The notes beneath the pieces are model-generated. The model searched no databases, had not been told where the DNA came from, and saw only the letters and a list, made by a program, of their open reading frames with translations. From Phycisphaera mikurensis (lineage in GTDB: Bacteria > Planctomycetota > Phycisphaerae > UBA1845), in the NCBI GenBank assembly GCA_005240095.1, contig SBAX01000346.1:1-33234 (forward strand): DNA of 33,234 bases. Direction: 5' to 3'. Positions 1 through 8,617 of the stretch are shown one piece after another; positions within the stretch are counted from its first letter, which is position 1; every line of letters begins with the position of its first letter. Made by a program: the position numbers and the translations under genes.

Positions 1-2
1 CA

Positions 3-89
3 GCTGAACGCACCGCCCGCATCATCCAGTACCACCAAGCCCGCAACCGCACCGCCAAAACCTCACGACTCAAACGCCATGACAATTAG
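3..89 (+). CDS. C-terminal tail of a gene cut by the window edge, unidentified
   Basis: An open frame enters from the left edge and stops at TAG 87-89. The 28 residues that can be read are basic and end in RLKRHDN. Their composition is protein-like, whereas the same bases in the frame of the next gene read as low-complexity Pro/Ala/Ser/Thr. It could be the end of a transposase or another DNA-binding protein, but nothing here identifies the family. The next possible gene overlaps this tail by 11 bases. Confidence 0.3.
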   Translation, partial: AERTARIIQYHQARNRTAKTSRLKRHDN

Positions 90-330
90 CGCTGTAGTGG
101 TAGATGCCTGTCGCGGGGTTCTTCAACCCGACCAAGCTCTCGCGATGGCGGAAACGGACGTGCAACGCTTTCTCATGCATTATTATCTCGGCGCAAAAGC
201 ACTAGTCGATGCTCGGACAGAAGCGGCGAAGGCGTCATTCGCAAAGTGCCTCGCGGATCCGCAGTACCAGTACCCGGAGTACGACTTGGCTCGGTGGCAC
301 GCTCGTGCGCCCTCCGACGCTCCGCAGTAG
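79..330 (+). CDS. Short TPR-like protein or C-terminal fragment of a TPR protein
   Basis: This is an 83-residue frame. Residues about 28-75 (MHYYLGAKALVDARTE followed by AAKASFAKCL and EYDLARWHAR) resemble the last helical pair of bacterial tetratricopeptide proteins, where a YYLG helix is followed by a helix of the type A..F..CL and a closing EY..AR segment. No ribosome site precedes the ATG. A protein with so few repeats is unusual, so this is more likely the 3' end of a decayed TPR gene than a complete one. The similarity is judged by eye; a genuine small protein remains possible. Confidence 0.35.
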   Translation: MTISAVVVDACRGVLQPDQALAMAETDVQRFLMHYYLGAKALVDARTEAAKASFAKCLADPQYQYPEYDLARWHARAPSDAPQ

Positions 331-354
331 TCCCCCAGAGCCCTGCGTTGTCGG

Positions 355-693
355 CTACTCGCACCAGGCGACCAGCCCGTCATTGCCGGGAACCATTACC
401 GCGGTCCCGTTATCGGGCAGTTGTACGCTCTGGGACCCTGACCGCAGCGTGACCAGGGCGATCTGGCACATGAAGAAAACGGCCCCATTGACGTGAAAAG
501 CAAACGGCACACCGCCGTGGGTGACGTTCCAGGTTTCCACCAATGATTTCGCCACGTCCTTGCCACGGTCACCCGTGTGGATGGGAATCAATACGTGACG
601 CATTACGAAATCGTCTTGCCCGCCGATGCGGAATTTCAGGCCGAACTCCACATTGTGGGAGTAGGCTCCCCCGCCCCAGTTTATGGTGTTCAT
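355..693 (-). CDS. Hypothetical protein, 112 aa
   Basis: I do not recognise the family. The ATG at 693 is preceded on its strand by AAAGGAG at good spacing, which is why it is preferred over the longer frame starting at 846, whose extra 51 residues are Arg-rich and look non-coding. The protein begins MNTINWGGGAYSHNVEFGLK, has no signal peptide and no clear membrane helix, and alternates hydrophobic and polar residues (FRIGGQDDFVMRHVLIP, GTAVMVPGNDGLVAWCE) as expected of a small beta-rich soluble protein. It stands alone, convergent with the TPR-like fragment. Confidence 0.7.
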   Translation of the reverse strand: MNTINWGGGAYSHNVEFGLKFRIGGQDDFVMRHVLIPIHTGDRGKDVAKSLVETWNVTHGGVPFAFHVNGAVFFMCQIALVTLRSGSQSVQLPDNGTAVMVPGNDGLVAWCE

Positions 694-1053
694 GACTTGC
701 TCCTTTCGCCGTCGCGTGGTCTGGCGGCTAAACTTCCGTCGTCGACAGGTGAAGACATATCCCGGCGCCCGCCAGAGGCGAGCGAGGACCCGCAGAAGAC
801 CGCTGACGTAGGAGTGCAGTTCCTGCGAGTCCTTCGATGGATGCATCGCGTCGCATCCGTTCTATTGCACGCAGGCGCGGACTCCGCCGTCTGAAACTGC
901 GTAAACTGCCCATGATGAAAACGCCGACAGCCTAGCAGGTGACCGCGGGAAATGCAAGGTCTTTCCTGAAGGTGTCAGGCGCTGCTACCGTTGGGTGGTC
1001 TACATTCGAGCGGGTGCGCGGGCGTAGAGCCCGCGGCTGGGTTGGAAGGGCCT
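694..1053. other. Intergenic stretch without a recognisable gene
   Basis: The open frames here are short, Arg-rich and overlap one another on both strands, as expected of GC-rich non-coding DNA. The first bases next to 693 hold the ribosome site and presumably the promoter of the 112-aa gene. I see no RNA gene or clear repeat. Confidence 0.5.
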
Positions 1054-1203
1054 TTAGTATTCGTCGTAGGCCCGGGTGCCGTCGAGGTTGGCGTCGTCGC
1101 TGTTGGCGATGATCTCGCCGGTGTTGGGGTTGTAGACCCAGCCATCGGTTCCGGAGACGACCAAAGGCGGGGAGTCGACCGCGTCGATGGCCACGGTGGC
1201 ATC
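1054..1203 (-). pseudogene. C-terminal remnant of a type II pseudopilin-like protein
   Basis: On the minus strand this reads about 49 residues ending at TAA 1054-1056, including DGWVYNPNTGEIIANS and a last part ending GTRAYDEY. A segment of the type GWVYNP.TGEI..N followed shortly by a Tyr-containing end at the stop codon is typical of the C-terminus of planctomycete and verrucomicrobial type II secretion pseudopilins. Upstream of residue DATVAID the frame continues without any prepilin signature (no GFTLIELL) and without a plausible start, and it meets a C6/G6 hairpin at the break. I infer that the 5' part of the gene has been lost. Confidence 0.6.
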
Positions 1204-1218
1204 CCCCCTGTTGGGGGG
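1203..1218. repeat. C6-TGTT-G6 hairpin at the pseudopilin break point
   Basis: Six C, a TGTT loop and six G form a perfect stem exactly where similarity to a pseudopilin ends. No T-run follows on either strand, so a simple intrinsic terminator is unlikely. It may mark the deletion or insertion junction. Confidence 0.5.
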
Positions 1219-1279
1219 CCGACCGCAATAGGCGCCTGAGCGCGTAACGCCCTGTTGCCGATATCTGAGTTGGCCGGTT

Positions 1280-2224
1280 ATGTCAGCGTACAGGCAGATC
1301 GAGCGATTATTGTTTCGTCCGCGGATAGTGGCTGCCATGCTCGCGCCGGCGGCGATCCTGGCGCCGCGAGCCGTCGAAGCGTCTTACCACTTCATGCAGA
1401 TTGAGCAGGTTGTGGCCGGGGTCGATGGCGACCTGCAGGCGCAGGCCATCCAGCTTCGCATGCGTTCCAACAGCCAGAACTTCGTGAGCCGGGCCCGGCT
1501 GGTTGCGCTGGATGCTCAGGGTGAGAACCCGGTTGTGCTTGTCGACCTGGATAGTGATCTGCCCAGCGGTACGGCCGGTGATAGGGTTCTGCTGGCCAGC
1601 GCGAAACTCAGCTCCTACACAAGCCCCACGGTGGAAGCGGACTTCGTGCTCGACAGCGTGATTCCCGAGACGTACCTGGCCGCGGGCAGTCTGGTGTTCG
1701 AGAACGATGAGGGAACGTTGCTGGTGTGGCGACTGAGCTGGGGCGGGGCGGCCTATGACGGTCCCACCGGCGGGGCATTGACCAACGATGACGATGGAGA
1801 GTTCGCCCCGCCGTATCCCGACGCCCTGCCCACCGAAACCCTCCAATCTCTGCTGTTCACGGGTTCGGCGGATGCCAAGGGTTCGACCAATGCCGCGGAC
1901 TATGCTCTCTCCGCAGACGCGGCCGTGCTTACCAACAACGCGGGCGAAGCCTTCACCGTCACCGAGCTGCAGTGCCCCAACGACCCGGACTCAGACACCG
2001 ACGATGACCATGTATGCGGCGATGTGGACAACTGCCCGTCGGTGCCCAATGAGGATCAGGACGATTCCGACGACGACGGCCTGGGGGACGCCTGCGACGG
2101 CTGTCCCAACGACCCCCTCAAGAGCGAGCCCGGCCTGTGCGGATGCGGGCTCGATGACGTGGATGACGACGATGCCGACAGCGTAGTAGACTGCCTCGAC
2201 AACTGCCCCGGGTCTGTCCAATAG
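1280..2224 (+). CDS. Secreted protein with thrombospondin type 3 repeats, frameshifted near its end
   Basis: The N-terminus has basic residues, a hydrophobic stretch and a likely cleavage after APRAVEA, so export is predicted. The mature start YHFMQIEQVVAGVDGDLQAQ is a pattern I associate with planctomycete secreted proteins of unknown role. Residues about 50-230 form a probable beta-rich domain. From about residue 232 come Asp- and Cys-rich thrombospondin type 3 units (DTDDDHVCGDVDNCP, DSDDDGLGDACDGCP, DDDDADSVVDCLDNCP) that would bind Ca2+ and stiffen the chain at the cell surface. The frame ends at TAG 2222-2224 after DNCPGSVQ, in the middle of a repeat, and the rest of the protein continues in another frame. 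An internal ATG at 1337 (residue 20) is an alternative start; neither has a strong ribosome site. Confidence 0.8.
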   Translation: MSAYRQIERLLFRPRIVAAMLAPAAILAPRAVEASYHFMQIEQVVAGVDGDLQAQAIQLRMRSNSQNFVSRARLVALDAQGENPVVLVDLDSDLPSGTAGDRVLLASAKLSSYTSPTVEADFVLDSVIPETYLAAGSLVFENDEGTLLVWRLSWGGAAYDGPTGGALTNDDDGEFAPPYPDALPTETLQSLLFTGSADAKGSTNAADYALSADAAVLTNNAGEAFTVTELQCPNDPDSDTDDDHVCGDVDNCPSVPNEDQDDSDDDGLGDACDGCPNDPLKSEPGLCGCGLDDVDDDDADSVVDCLDNCPGSVQ

Positions 2225-2531
2225 CGATCAGGCCGACACCGACGGCGACGGCGCGGGCGACGCGTGCGACGAGTGCCCCGACGACCCCGACCTGATCGCC
2301 GTGGGCCCCGAAGGCTGCGTGCCGTCGACCGGTGACGGCGATGAGCCAGACGGCGATGGCGATGGCCCGCCCCCGGACGACGGCGATGACGATGGCGCTC
2401 CCGCAGCCCCGGCTCCGCGAGCCTGTGGCGTCGGAATAATCGCATCCCTCATCCCTCTCACCCTCTTGCTGCTTTGCCAGCATCTGCGGCGACGCTGCCC
2501 TTGCGAAACGGCTCCTAGGGCATCCCAGTAG
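2225..2531 (+). pseudogene. Out-of-frame C-terminus of the thrombospondin-repeat protein with a membrane sorting tail
   Basis: Removing one base from the CCCCGGG run at 2206-2212 fuses this frame to the preceding gene, giving DNCPGLSNSDQADTDGDG and then GDACDECPDDPD, a correct continuation of the repeat. It then holds an Asp/Gly/Pro linker (DGDGDGPPPDDGDDDG), an Ala-Pro stretch, Cys-Gly, a hydrophobic helix (IIASLIPLTLLLLC) and a basic end (RRRC). That tripartite tail resembles the Cys-containing C-terminal sorting signals of the MYXO-CTERM kind. By itself this part has no credible start. It is either a real mutation, a sequencing error or, less likely, programmed frameshifting. Confidence 0.7.
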
Positions 2532-2630
2532 AGAATCGTGTAGAATGCGACTGAGTTCTGGAGCTTGGGCGAGATCATCGGTGCTTAGCGCGCCCTTTCA
2601 GGGCTTAACTGATTGTGGGGCTGGGCCAAC

Positions 2631-2676
2631 CCCAGGGCGTTGCCCTGGGCTGGCTTATGACGGCCCTTCGGGCCTC
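2631..2676. repeat. Dispersed double-hairpin repeat, copy 1
   Basis: Two adjacent palindromes, CCCAGGGCGTTGCCCTGGG and GGCCCTTCGGGCC, are separated by a short TTATGA-containing spacer. The 46-base core matches 8540-8585 at 44 positions, and both copies are followed 18-20 bases later by AGTTACGC. The preceding GCCCTTTCAGGGC is a further small hairpin. It lies in the gap between the broken repeat protein and the enoyl-CoA hydratase gene. Confidence 0.8.
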
Positions 2677-2717
2677 GTGCCGAAAACTGTGACGAGTTAC
2701 GCTCGAGTGGAACCATC

Positions 2718-3533
2718 ATGAACTTTCCCGAAGCGCAGCCCGCGAAGGCTTTTGACTTCAATAACATCCTCTACGTCAAGGCGGGTCCGCGGGCGACGGT
2801 GACGATCAACCGGCCGGGCGTGCTCAACTGCCTGGACTTTCCCACCATGCGGGAGCTGATCCGCGCCTTCGAGGACGTCTCCTGGGACGACTCCATCCGG
2901 GTGATGGTGCTCACCGGGGCCGGCGACCGGGCCTTCTGCACGGGGGCGGATGTCAAGGAGCAGGCGGACCGCTGCCTCGATGACCCCAATGCCTACTGGA
3001 AGTGGATGGGGGCGTTCATCGAGATGCACGACAAGCTCCGCAACATCGGCAAGGTGACGGTGGGGCGGCTCAACGGGATGGTCGTGGGCGGAGGCAACGA
3101 GCTGAACATGGCCTGCGATCTGGCCATTGCCGCCGACGACATTTACATTCGCCACGTGGGCGCGTCACATGGCTCGGTGGCGGCAGCGGGGGCCACGCAG
3201 TGGCTGCCCCTCATCATCGGCGACCGCCGGGCGCGGGAGATGTTGTTCCTCAACGACGAAGTTCCGGCGGCGAAGGCGCTGGCGTGGGGCCTGGTCAATC
3301 AGGTCGTACCCCGTGCCCAGCTCGACGCGGCCGTGGACGCCATGTGCGAGAAGCTGATCAACAAGCTGCCGGAATGCACCCGTTACACCAAGCAGCAGCT
3401 CAACTTCTGGCGGGACTTGTCGTGGTCGCTGACCGTCGGCCACGCCCGCGACTGGCTGGCCATCCACAACCTTTCCCCCGAAACGCGCGAAGGCATCCGC
3501 GCCTTCGTGGAGAAGCGACCGGTCAAGTATTAG
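2718..3533 (+). CDS. Enoyl-CoA hydratase/isomerase (crotonase) family protein
   Basis: A 271-residue protein of the usual crotonase length. The oxyanion-hole segments are present: AFCTGADVKEQ near residues 73-82 and GMVVGGGNELNMACD near 120-134. The first catalytic Glu of hydratases is kept (E128 in GGNEL). The second, in the classical PE.. segment, aligns by eye with Gly148 (RHVGASHGSVAAAGATQWLP). Loss of the second Glu is known in family members such as naphthoyl-CoA synthases and some ring-cleaving hydratases, so simple 2-enoyl-CoA hydration is not certain. The substrate is an acyl-CoA thioester in the cytoplasm. The gene stands alone, with no other beta-oxidation gene in the window, so the pathway is unknown. 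Confidence 0.88.
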   Translation: MNFPEAQPAKAFDFNNILYVKAGPRATVTINRPGVLNCLDFPTMRELIRAFEDVSWDDSIRVMVLTGAGDRAFCTGADVKEQADRCLDDPNAYWKWMGAFIEMHDKLRNIGKVTVGRLNGMVVGGGNELNMACDLAIAADDIYIRHVGASHGSVAAAGATQWLPLIIGDRRAREMLFLNDEVPAAKALAWGLVNQVVPRAQLDAAVDAMCEKLINKLPECTRYTKQQLNFWRDLSWSLTVGHARDWLAIHNLSPETREGIRAFVEKRPVKY

Positions 3534-3688
3534 GGTGGGTGCCCCGGGGTGCCCATCCTTTGCGCCAGCAAAGGGTGGGGGCCTGATGATCGAGCGCCGA
3601 GAGTCGTTCGGGTGGTGCGGCGTCATCGGCATTCGATCATCGTGACCCCACCGATCGCTCCGCGATGGATGGGCCACCCGACCCACCC
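3533..3688. repeat. Nested inverted-repeat element, possibly MITE-like
   Basis: Three arms pair around one centre: GGGTGGGT 3533-3540 with ACCCACCC 3681-3688, CCCATCC 3552-3558 with GGATGGG 3667-3673, and GATGATCGA 3584-3592 with TCGATCATC 3633-3641. The left arm holds a further hairpin, CCTTTGC-GCCA-GCAAAGG at 3557-3574. The element starts on the last base of the hydratase stop codon and fills most of the gap to the convergent VOC gene. It has no coding capacity. Confidence 0.65.
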
Positions 3689-3720
3689 GGCACGGCCGTC
3701 ATCGCGCCTTAGGCGGCGCC

Positions 3721-4071
3721 TCACATCGGTTTCCACAGGCCCACGACGTTACCGTCTGTGTCCGCGAACCACGCAAAGTGCCCCATGCCCGGCACTTCCT
3801 GTGGAGGGATGACGGTCTTCCCGCCCAAGCTTTCAGCCTTCTTCAGATACGCCTGAAGGTCATCGACTTGGGCGTAGAACGTCAGGTAGTTGTGCGGCTC
3901 GTGGCCCAGGGCGGTGATGTGACCGTCGATGCCCATCCCTCCACCGTGCGTGTCGATCATCGCCGCCGGGCCCTGCTGCTCGATCTTCCAGCCGAACAAG
4001 TCGGTGTAGAACTTCGTGGTCTTCTGGCTGTTTCGACATCCGATCTCAAAATGAATGACTGGTGCGCCCAT
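3721..4071 (-). CDS. VOC (glyoxalase/bleomycin-resistance-like) family protein
   Basis: A 116-residue protein with the beta-alpha-beta-beta-beta fold pattern of the vicinal oxygen chelate superfamily: VIHFEIGCRNSQKTTKFYTDLFGWKIE in the first module and YLTFYAQVDDLQAYLKKAESLGGKTV with FAWFADTDGNVVGLW in the second. Possible metal ligands are His7, a mid-protein His and an acidic residue in the second module, but their arrangement cannot be fixed by eye. The ATG at 4071 follows AAGGAAGG. Many VOC proteins of this size act on small metabolites or have no known substrate. It is followed downstream only by the palindromic element. Confidence 0.85.
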   Translation of the reverse strand: MGAPVIHFEIGCRNSQKTTKFYTDLFGWKIEQQGPAAMIDTHGGGMGIDGHITALGHEPHNYLTFYAQVDDLQAYLKKAESLGGKTVIPPQEVPGMGHFAWFADTDGNVVGLWKPM

Positions 4072-4088
4072 GTTTTTCCTTCCTTTGT

Positions 4089-4454
4089 TCAGTTAGCCGT
4101 TACGCGCTGCGGCGTTGCTCCGTACTTCTGCGTCACGAAACCGACGATCACTCCCACCAGACTGCCGGGCAGGATGATTTCCAGATAGTGCGATCCCTGC
4201 ATGATGGCCACGACGAGGGCCAACGCAAAGCCCAAGCCAAGTCCGCAGACGATTCCGGCGGCCATGGAGTTGTATTTGCGGGCCACGGCCCCGGTGACCA
4301 CGCCTACGATCAGTCCCTTGACCGTGGAGCCGATCACAATGCCCACGATGCCCTCCTGGACCTCCGGCACGTTCGGGGACGATACCAACGCCGACAGTCC
4401 GTCGAAGGCGCCAAGAATCCCCCCCAGGATAAGACCCAGTAACGGTTTACTCAT
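4089..4454 (-). CDS. Small Gly-rich integral membrane protein, 121 aa
   Basis: I do not recognise the family. The protein is almost entirely four hydrophobic, Gly/Val-rich segments (LLGLILGGILGAFDGL, EGIVGIVIGSTVKGLIVGVVTGAV, MAAGIVCGLGLGFALALVVAIM, IILPGSLVGVIVGFV) separated by short charged turns, and it ends TQKYGATPQRVTAN. The ATG at 4454 has AGGAG eight bases upstream, which rules out the longer frame reaching 4751 through the hairpin cluster. It lies 17 bases upstream of the VOC gene on the same strand, so the two are probably co-transcribed. Confidence 0.75.
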   Translation of the reverse strand: MSKPLLGLILGGILGAFDGLSALVSSPNVPEVQEGIVGIVIGSTVKGLIVGVVTGAVARKYNSMAAGIVCGLGLGFALALVVAIMQGSHYLEIILPGSLVGVIVGFVTQKYGATPQRVTAN

Positions 4455-4537
4455 CGAACATCTCCTGATCCACGTCGACGCACACGCATCGCTCACACTC
4501 TTATTCAACGGCCCGACGGATTCCTTTAAGCGTTCTT

Positions 4538-4659
4538 GTGCGGGAATCCTGACTCGCACGCCCTTGCGTGGGAATCCTGTCCCACGAGCCCTTTCGTCTC
4601 GGTAAACCTCACGCGGGATAGGAATCCCGCTCTTGTTGTGCCGAGAAGGGATTCTCGGC
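4538..4659. repeat. Cluster of four hairpins sharing a GGGATTCC-type core
   Basis: Four palindromes stand in a row: 4538-4559 (GTGCG/CGCAC arms), 4567-4586 (CGTGGGA/TCCCACG), 4613-4630 (GCGGGAT/ATCCCGC) and 4640-4659 (GCCGAGA/TCTCGGC). All carry GGGAATCC or a close variant (GGATTCC, GGGATTC) in an arm or loop, while the other bases differ, so they look like related copies with compensatory changes. They fill the gap between the kinase gene and the small membrane protein gene. Confidence 0.7.
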
Positions 4660-4663
4660 CCAG

Positions 4664-5683
4664 CTACCGCCGCTGCCAGAGAATCAGCAGTGAACGCATG
4701 AGCAGATACGCGGCGACGATCAGGATCGGCACCCGGTACCACCACGCCCATCGGGCCAGCCGTTCCGCGACTCCTTCGCGATGGGCCAGGACCGCCTGCC
4801 CGCTGCGGAACCGCGCTACATCGGTGGCCAGTTCCGCGGCGCTGGCGTAGCGCTGCTGAGGTTCCGCAGACAAAGCCTTCAAACCGATCGCCTCCAACCG
4901 CCGTGGACTGCTGCGGTTCAGTTGCCGCGGCGGAACCAAGCCAGGCTCACCCATCCAAGTCTGTGGCGATTGTCCCGTCAGGAGAAAGTACAGGATCCCA
5001 CCCAGGGCGTACACATCACTTCGCTCATCGACGCGGTCCACTTCTCCGCGAGCCTGTTCCGGAGGCATGTAGGCCGGGGTCCCCAGGATCGTGCCGTGAG
5101 CCGTTTGCGGAGCATCGCAAGGGGTCCCTCGGGCTGCGCTCTCTGGCGGTCGCAGCTCGGTCAAGGCAGCCACCTTGGCTACACCCCAATCCAGCACGAG
5201 CACCTCGCCGAATTGTCCCACCATTACGTTCTGCGGCTTAAGATCCCGATGGATCACTCCGTGGGCGTGGGCGAAGGCGACCGTCTCGCAGACCCGCTCG
5301 AAGACGCGAAGCCGCTCCTGAAGCGACGCTGACGCCTCCGCATACTCGTCCAAGCGTCGGCCCTGGATGAGCTTCATGATGTAATACACCCGCCCATCGG
5401 GCAGACGCCCGGCGTCGTGGACGGGAACGATGCCGGGATGCTCCAGCCGGGCGATGACTCGCGCCTCGCGGAGCATCCGCTCCACGGCCTCCGCGTCCTG
5501 CACGCCGCGCAGAACCTTCATGGCCACGCGGCGATGCAGGGTGACGTCCTCGGCCAGGTACACCGTACCCATGCCGCCCTGTCCAAGGGTCTCGACGATG
5601 CGATAGCGGGGGTCTTCGGGCTCCGCGGACTGGACGATACGCCGCAGGTGATCGAGCGTGCTGTCATTCACCGACGCAGTCAC
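4664..5683 (-). CDS. Hanks-type serine/threonine protein kinase with C-terminal membrane helix
   Basis: A 339-residue protein. The kinase domain spans about residues 28-292: Gly loop GQGGMG at 34-39, Lys56 in VAMKVL, the helix C Glu in LREARVI, catalytic loop HRDLKPQN with Asp147, and GTPAYMPPEQARG in the activation/P+1 region. The Mg-binding DFG is DWG (165-167), a variant common in planctomycete kinases. A single helix (VPILIVAAYLLMRSLLILW) near the end, followed by RR, suggests a membrane anchor with the kinase in the cytoplasm and almost no external sensor. The GTG start overlaps the sigma-factor stop by 4 bases (GTGA), so the pair is translationally coupled. I infer that the kinase acts on the sigma factor, as in ECF groups linked to kinases. 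Confidence 0.93.
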   Translation of the reverse strand: MTASVNDSTLDHLRRIVQSAEPEDPRYRIVETLGQGGMGTVYLAEDVTLHRRVAMKVLRGVQDAEAVERMLREARVIARLEHPGIVPVHDAGRLPDGRVYYIMKLIQGRRLDEYAEASASLQERLRVFERVCETVAFAHAHGVIHRDLKPQNVMVGQFGEVLVLDWGVAKVAALTELRPPESAARGTPCDAPQTAHGTILGTPAYMPPEQARGEVDRVDERSDVYALGGILYFLLTGQSPQTWMGEPGLVPPRQLNRSSPRRLEAIGLKALSAEPQQRYASAAELATDVARFRSGQAVLAHREGVAERLARWAWWYRVPILIVAAYLLMRSLLILWQRR

Positions 5684-6441
5684 GCCTCAACTCCCAGCAG
5701 CCGCCGCGCTTCCGCGCGGAACTCCTCATCGCTTGCGGTCAGTTCCCGCAAGGCATCCATGACGCAGCGCCGAAACGTCCGTCGTGCCCAGGCGAGATAA
5801 TTCGTCACCTGCGTCACAGGCAACCCAACCTCCGCGGCGAGCTGCTCATAGCTGGGCCGCTGCCCGGCGACTTCGCTGGTCAGGTCGTATCGTTCGAACA
5901 GCCGGAAGTGAACGCTCTTGCCGGCGGTCTCGCAGGTGCTTTGCAGGGCGAGGATCGCCTGCTCGAACAAGCTGCGGAGGCATTCCCGGTCAAAGCATGC
6001 TTCCGGGTCCGCGCCAAGGCCGTTGCCCGATAGTTCCCTGTCTGCGGCCTCGAAATCCAGGGCCACGAAGCGATGTTCCCCACCGCGCTTAAGCCTTCCG
6101 GCGGCCTTGCGCTCATTGGCCACGTAGCCGTCGATGCACATTCGAAGATAGGTGCGAAAGCTGGCCCGCTGCGTCGAGTACCGCTCGATGAGGCCCTTCT
6201 CTAACGCGACGGCCAAGAACCCCTGGGTAAGGTCCTTGGCCTCTTCGCTACCGGTCTGCCACTTCACACGGATATACTTATAGGCCGGCTTCCAATACGC
6301 AGCGATCAGAGTTTCCCACGCCGCCTGCCGATCGCCCGCGTCGCCGCCCCGCGCCGCCTCGATGACCGATCGCCGCGTCGAGGGAAACCGGTCCTGCCAT
6401 CCGCCGATGTGCGTGTCGTGTTCCATGAGCTCGCGGGGCAT
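5680..6441 (-). CDS. ECF-type RNA polymerase sigma factor, planctomycete kinase-linked type
   Basis: About 253 residues from the chosen start. The N-terminus (GGWQDRFPSTRRSVIEAARGG) matches the opening of sigma factors common in planctomycetes. The sigma-2 region covers WETLIAAYWKPAYKYIR through EEAKDLTQGFLAVALEKG and SFRTYLRMCIDGYVAN. A helix-turn-helix sigma-4-like region is at SYEQLAAEVGLPVTQVTNYLAWARRTFRRCV. It would direct RNA polymerase to a set of promoters not visible here. The frame can be extended to a GTG at 6489, but that would overlap the divergent uvrB start. ATGs at 6441 and 6426 are both plausible and neither has a strong ribosome site. It is the first gene of a two-gene operon with the kinase. 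Confidence 0.9.
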   Translation of the reverse strand: MPRELMEHDTHIGGWQDRFPSTRRSVIEAARGGDAGDRQAAWETLIAAYWKPAYKYIRVKWQTGSEEAKDLTQGFLAVALEKGLIERYSTQRASFRTYLRMCIDGYVANERKAAGRLKRGGEHRFVALDFEAADRELSGNGLGADPEACFDRECLRSLFEQAILALQSTCETAGKSVHFRLFERYDLTSEVAGQRPSYEQLAAEVGLPVTQVTNYLAWARRTFRRCVMDALRELTASDEEFRAEARRLLGVEA

Positions 6442-6466
6442 GGTATGTCCCGTCGCCCGCGAGCGG

Positions 6467-6472
6467 TAGAAT
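6467..6472 (+). promoter_or_regulatory. Candidate -10 box (TAGAAT) for uvrB
   Basis: TAGAAT ends 9 bases before the uvrB ATG at 6482, so transcription would start 1-3 bases upstream of the start codon. No Shine-Dalgarno sequence precedes the ATG. This suggests a leaderless or nearly leaderless message. No convincing -35 box is visible, and no LexA-type operator was recognised. Confidence 0.45.
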
Positions 6473-6481
6473 AGATCGACT

Positions 6482-8569
<2,088 letters not shown>

Positions 8570-8617
8570 CGGCCCTTCGGGCCTCACTGCTCGGTTTGAG
8601 TAGTTACGCGTGATCTT

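Noticed and set aside
2718-3533. Naming the crotonase-family gene menB
   Set aside because: The MenB-type segment around the active site (YGSSYLAR-like) is absent and no menaquinone genes are nearby.
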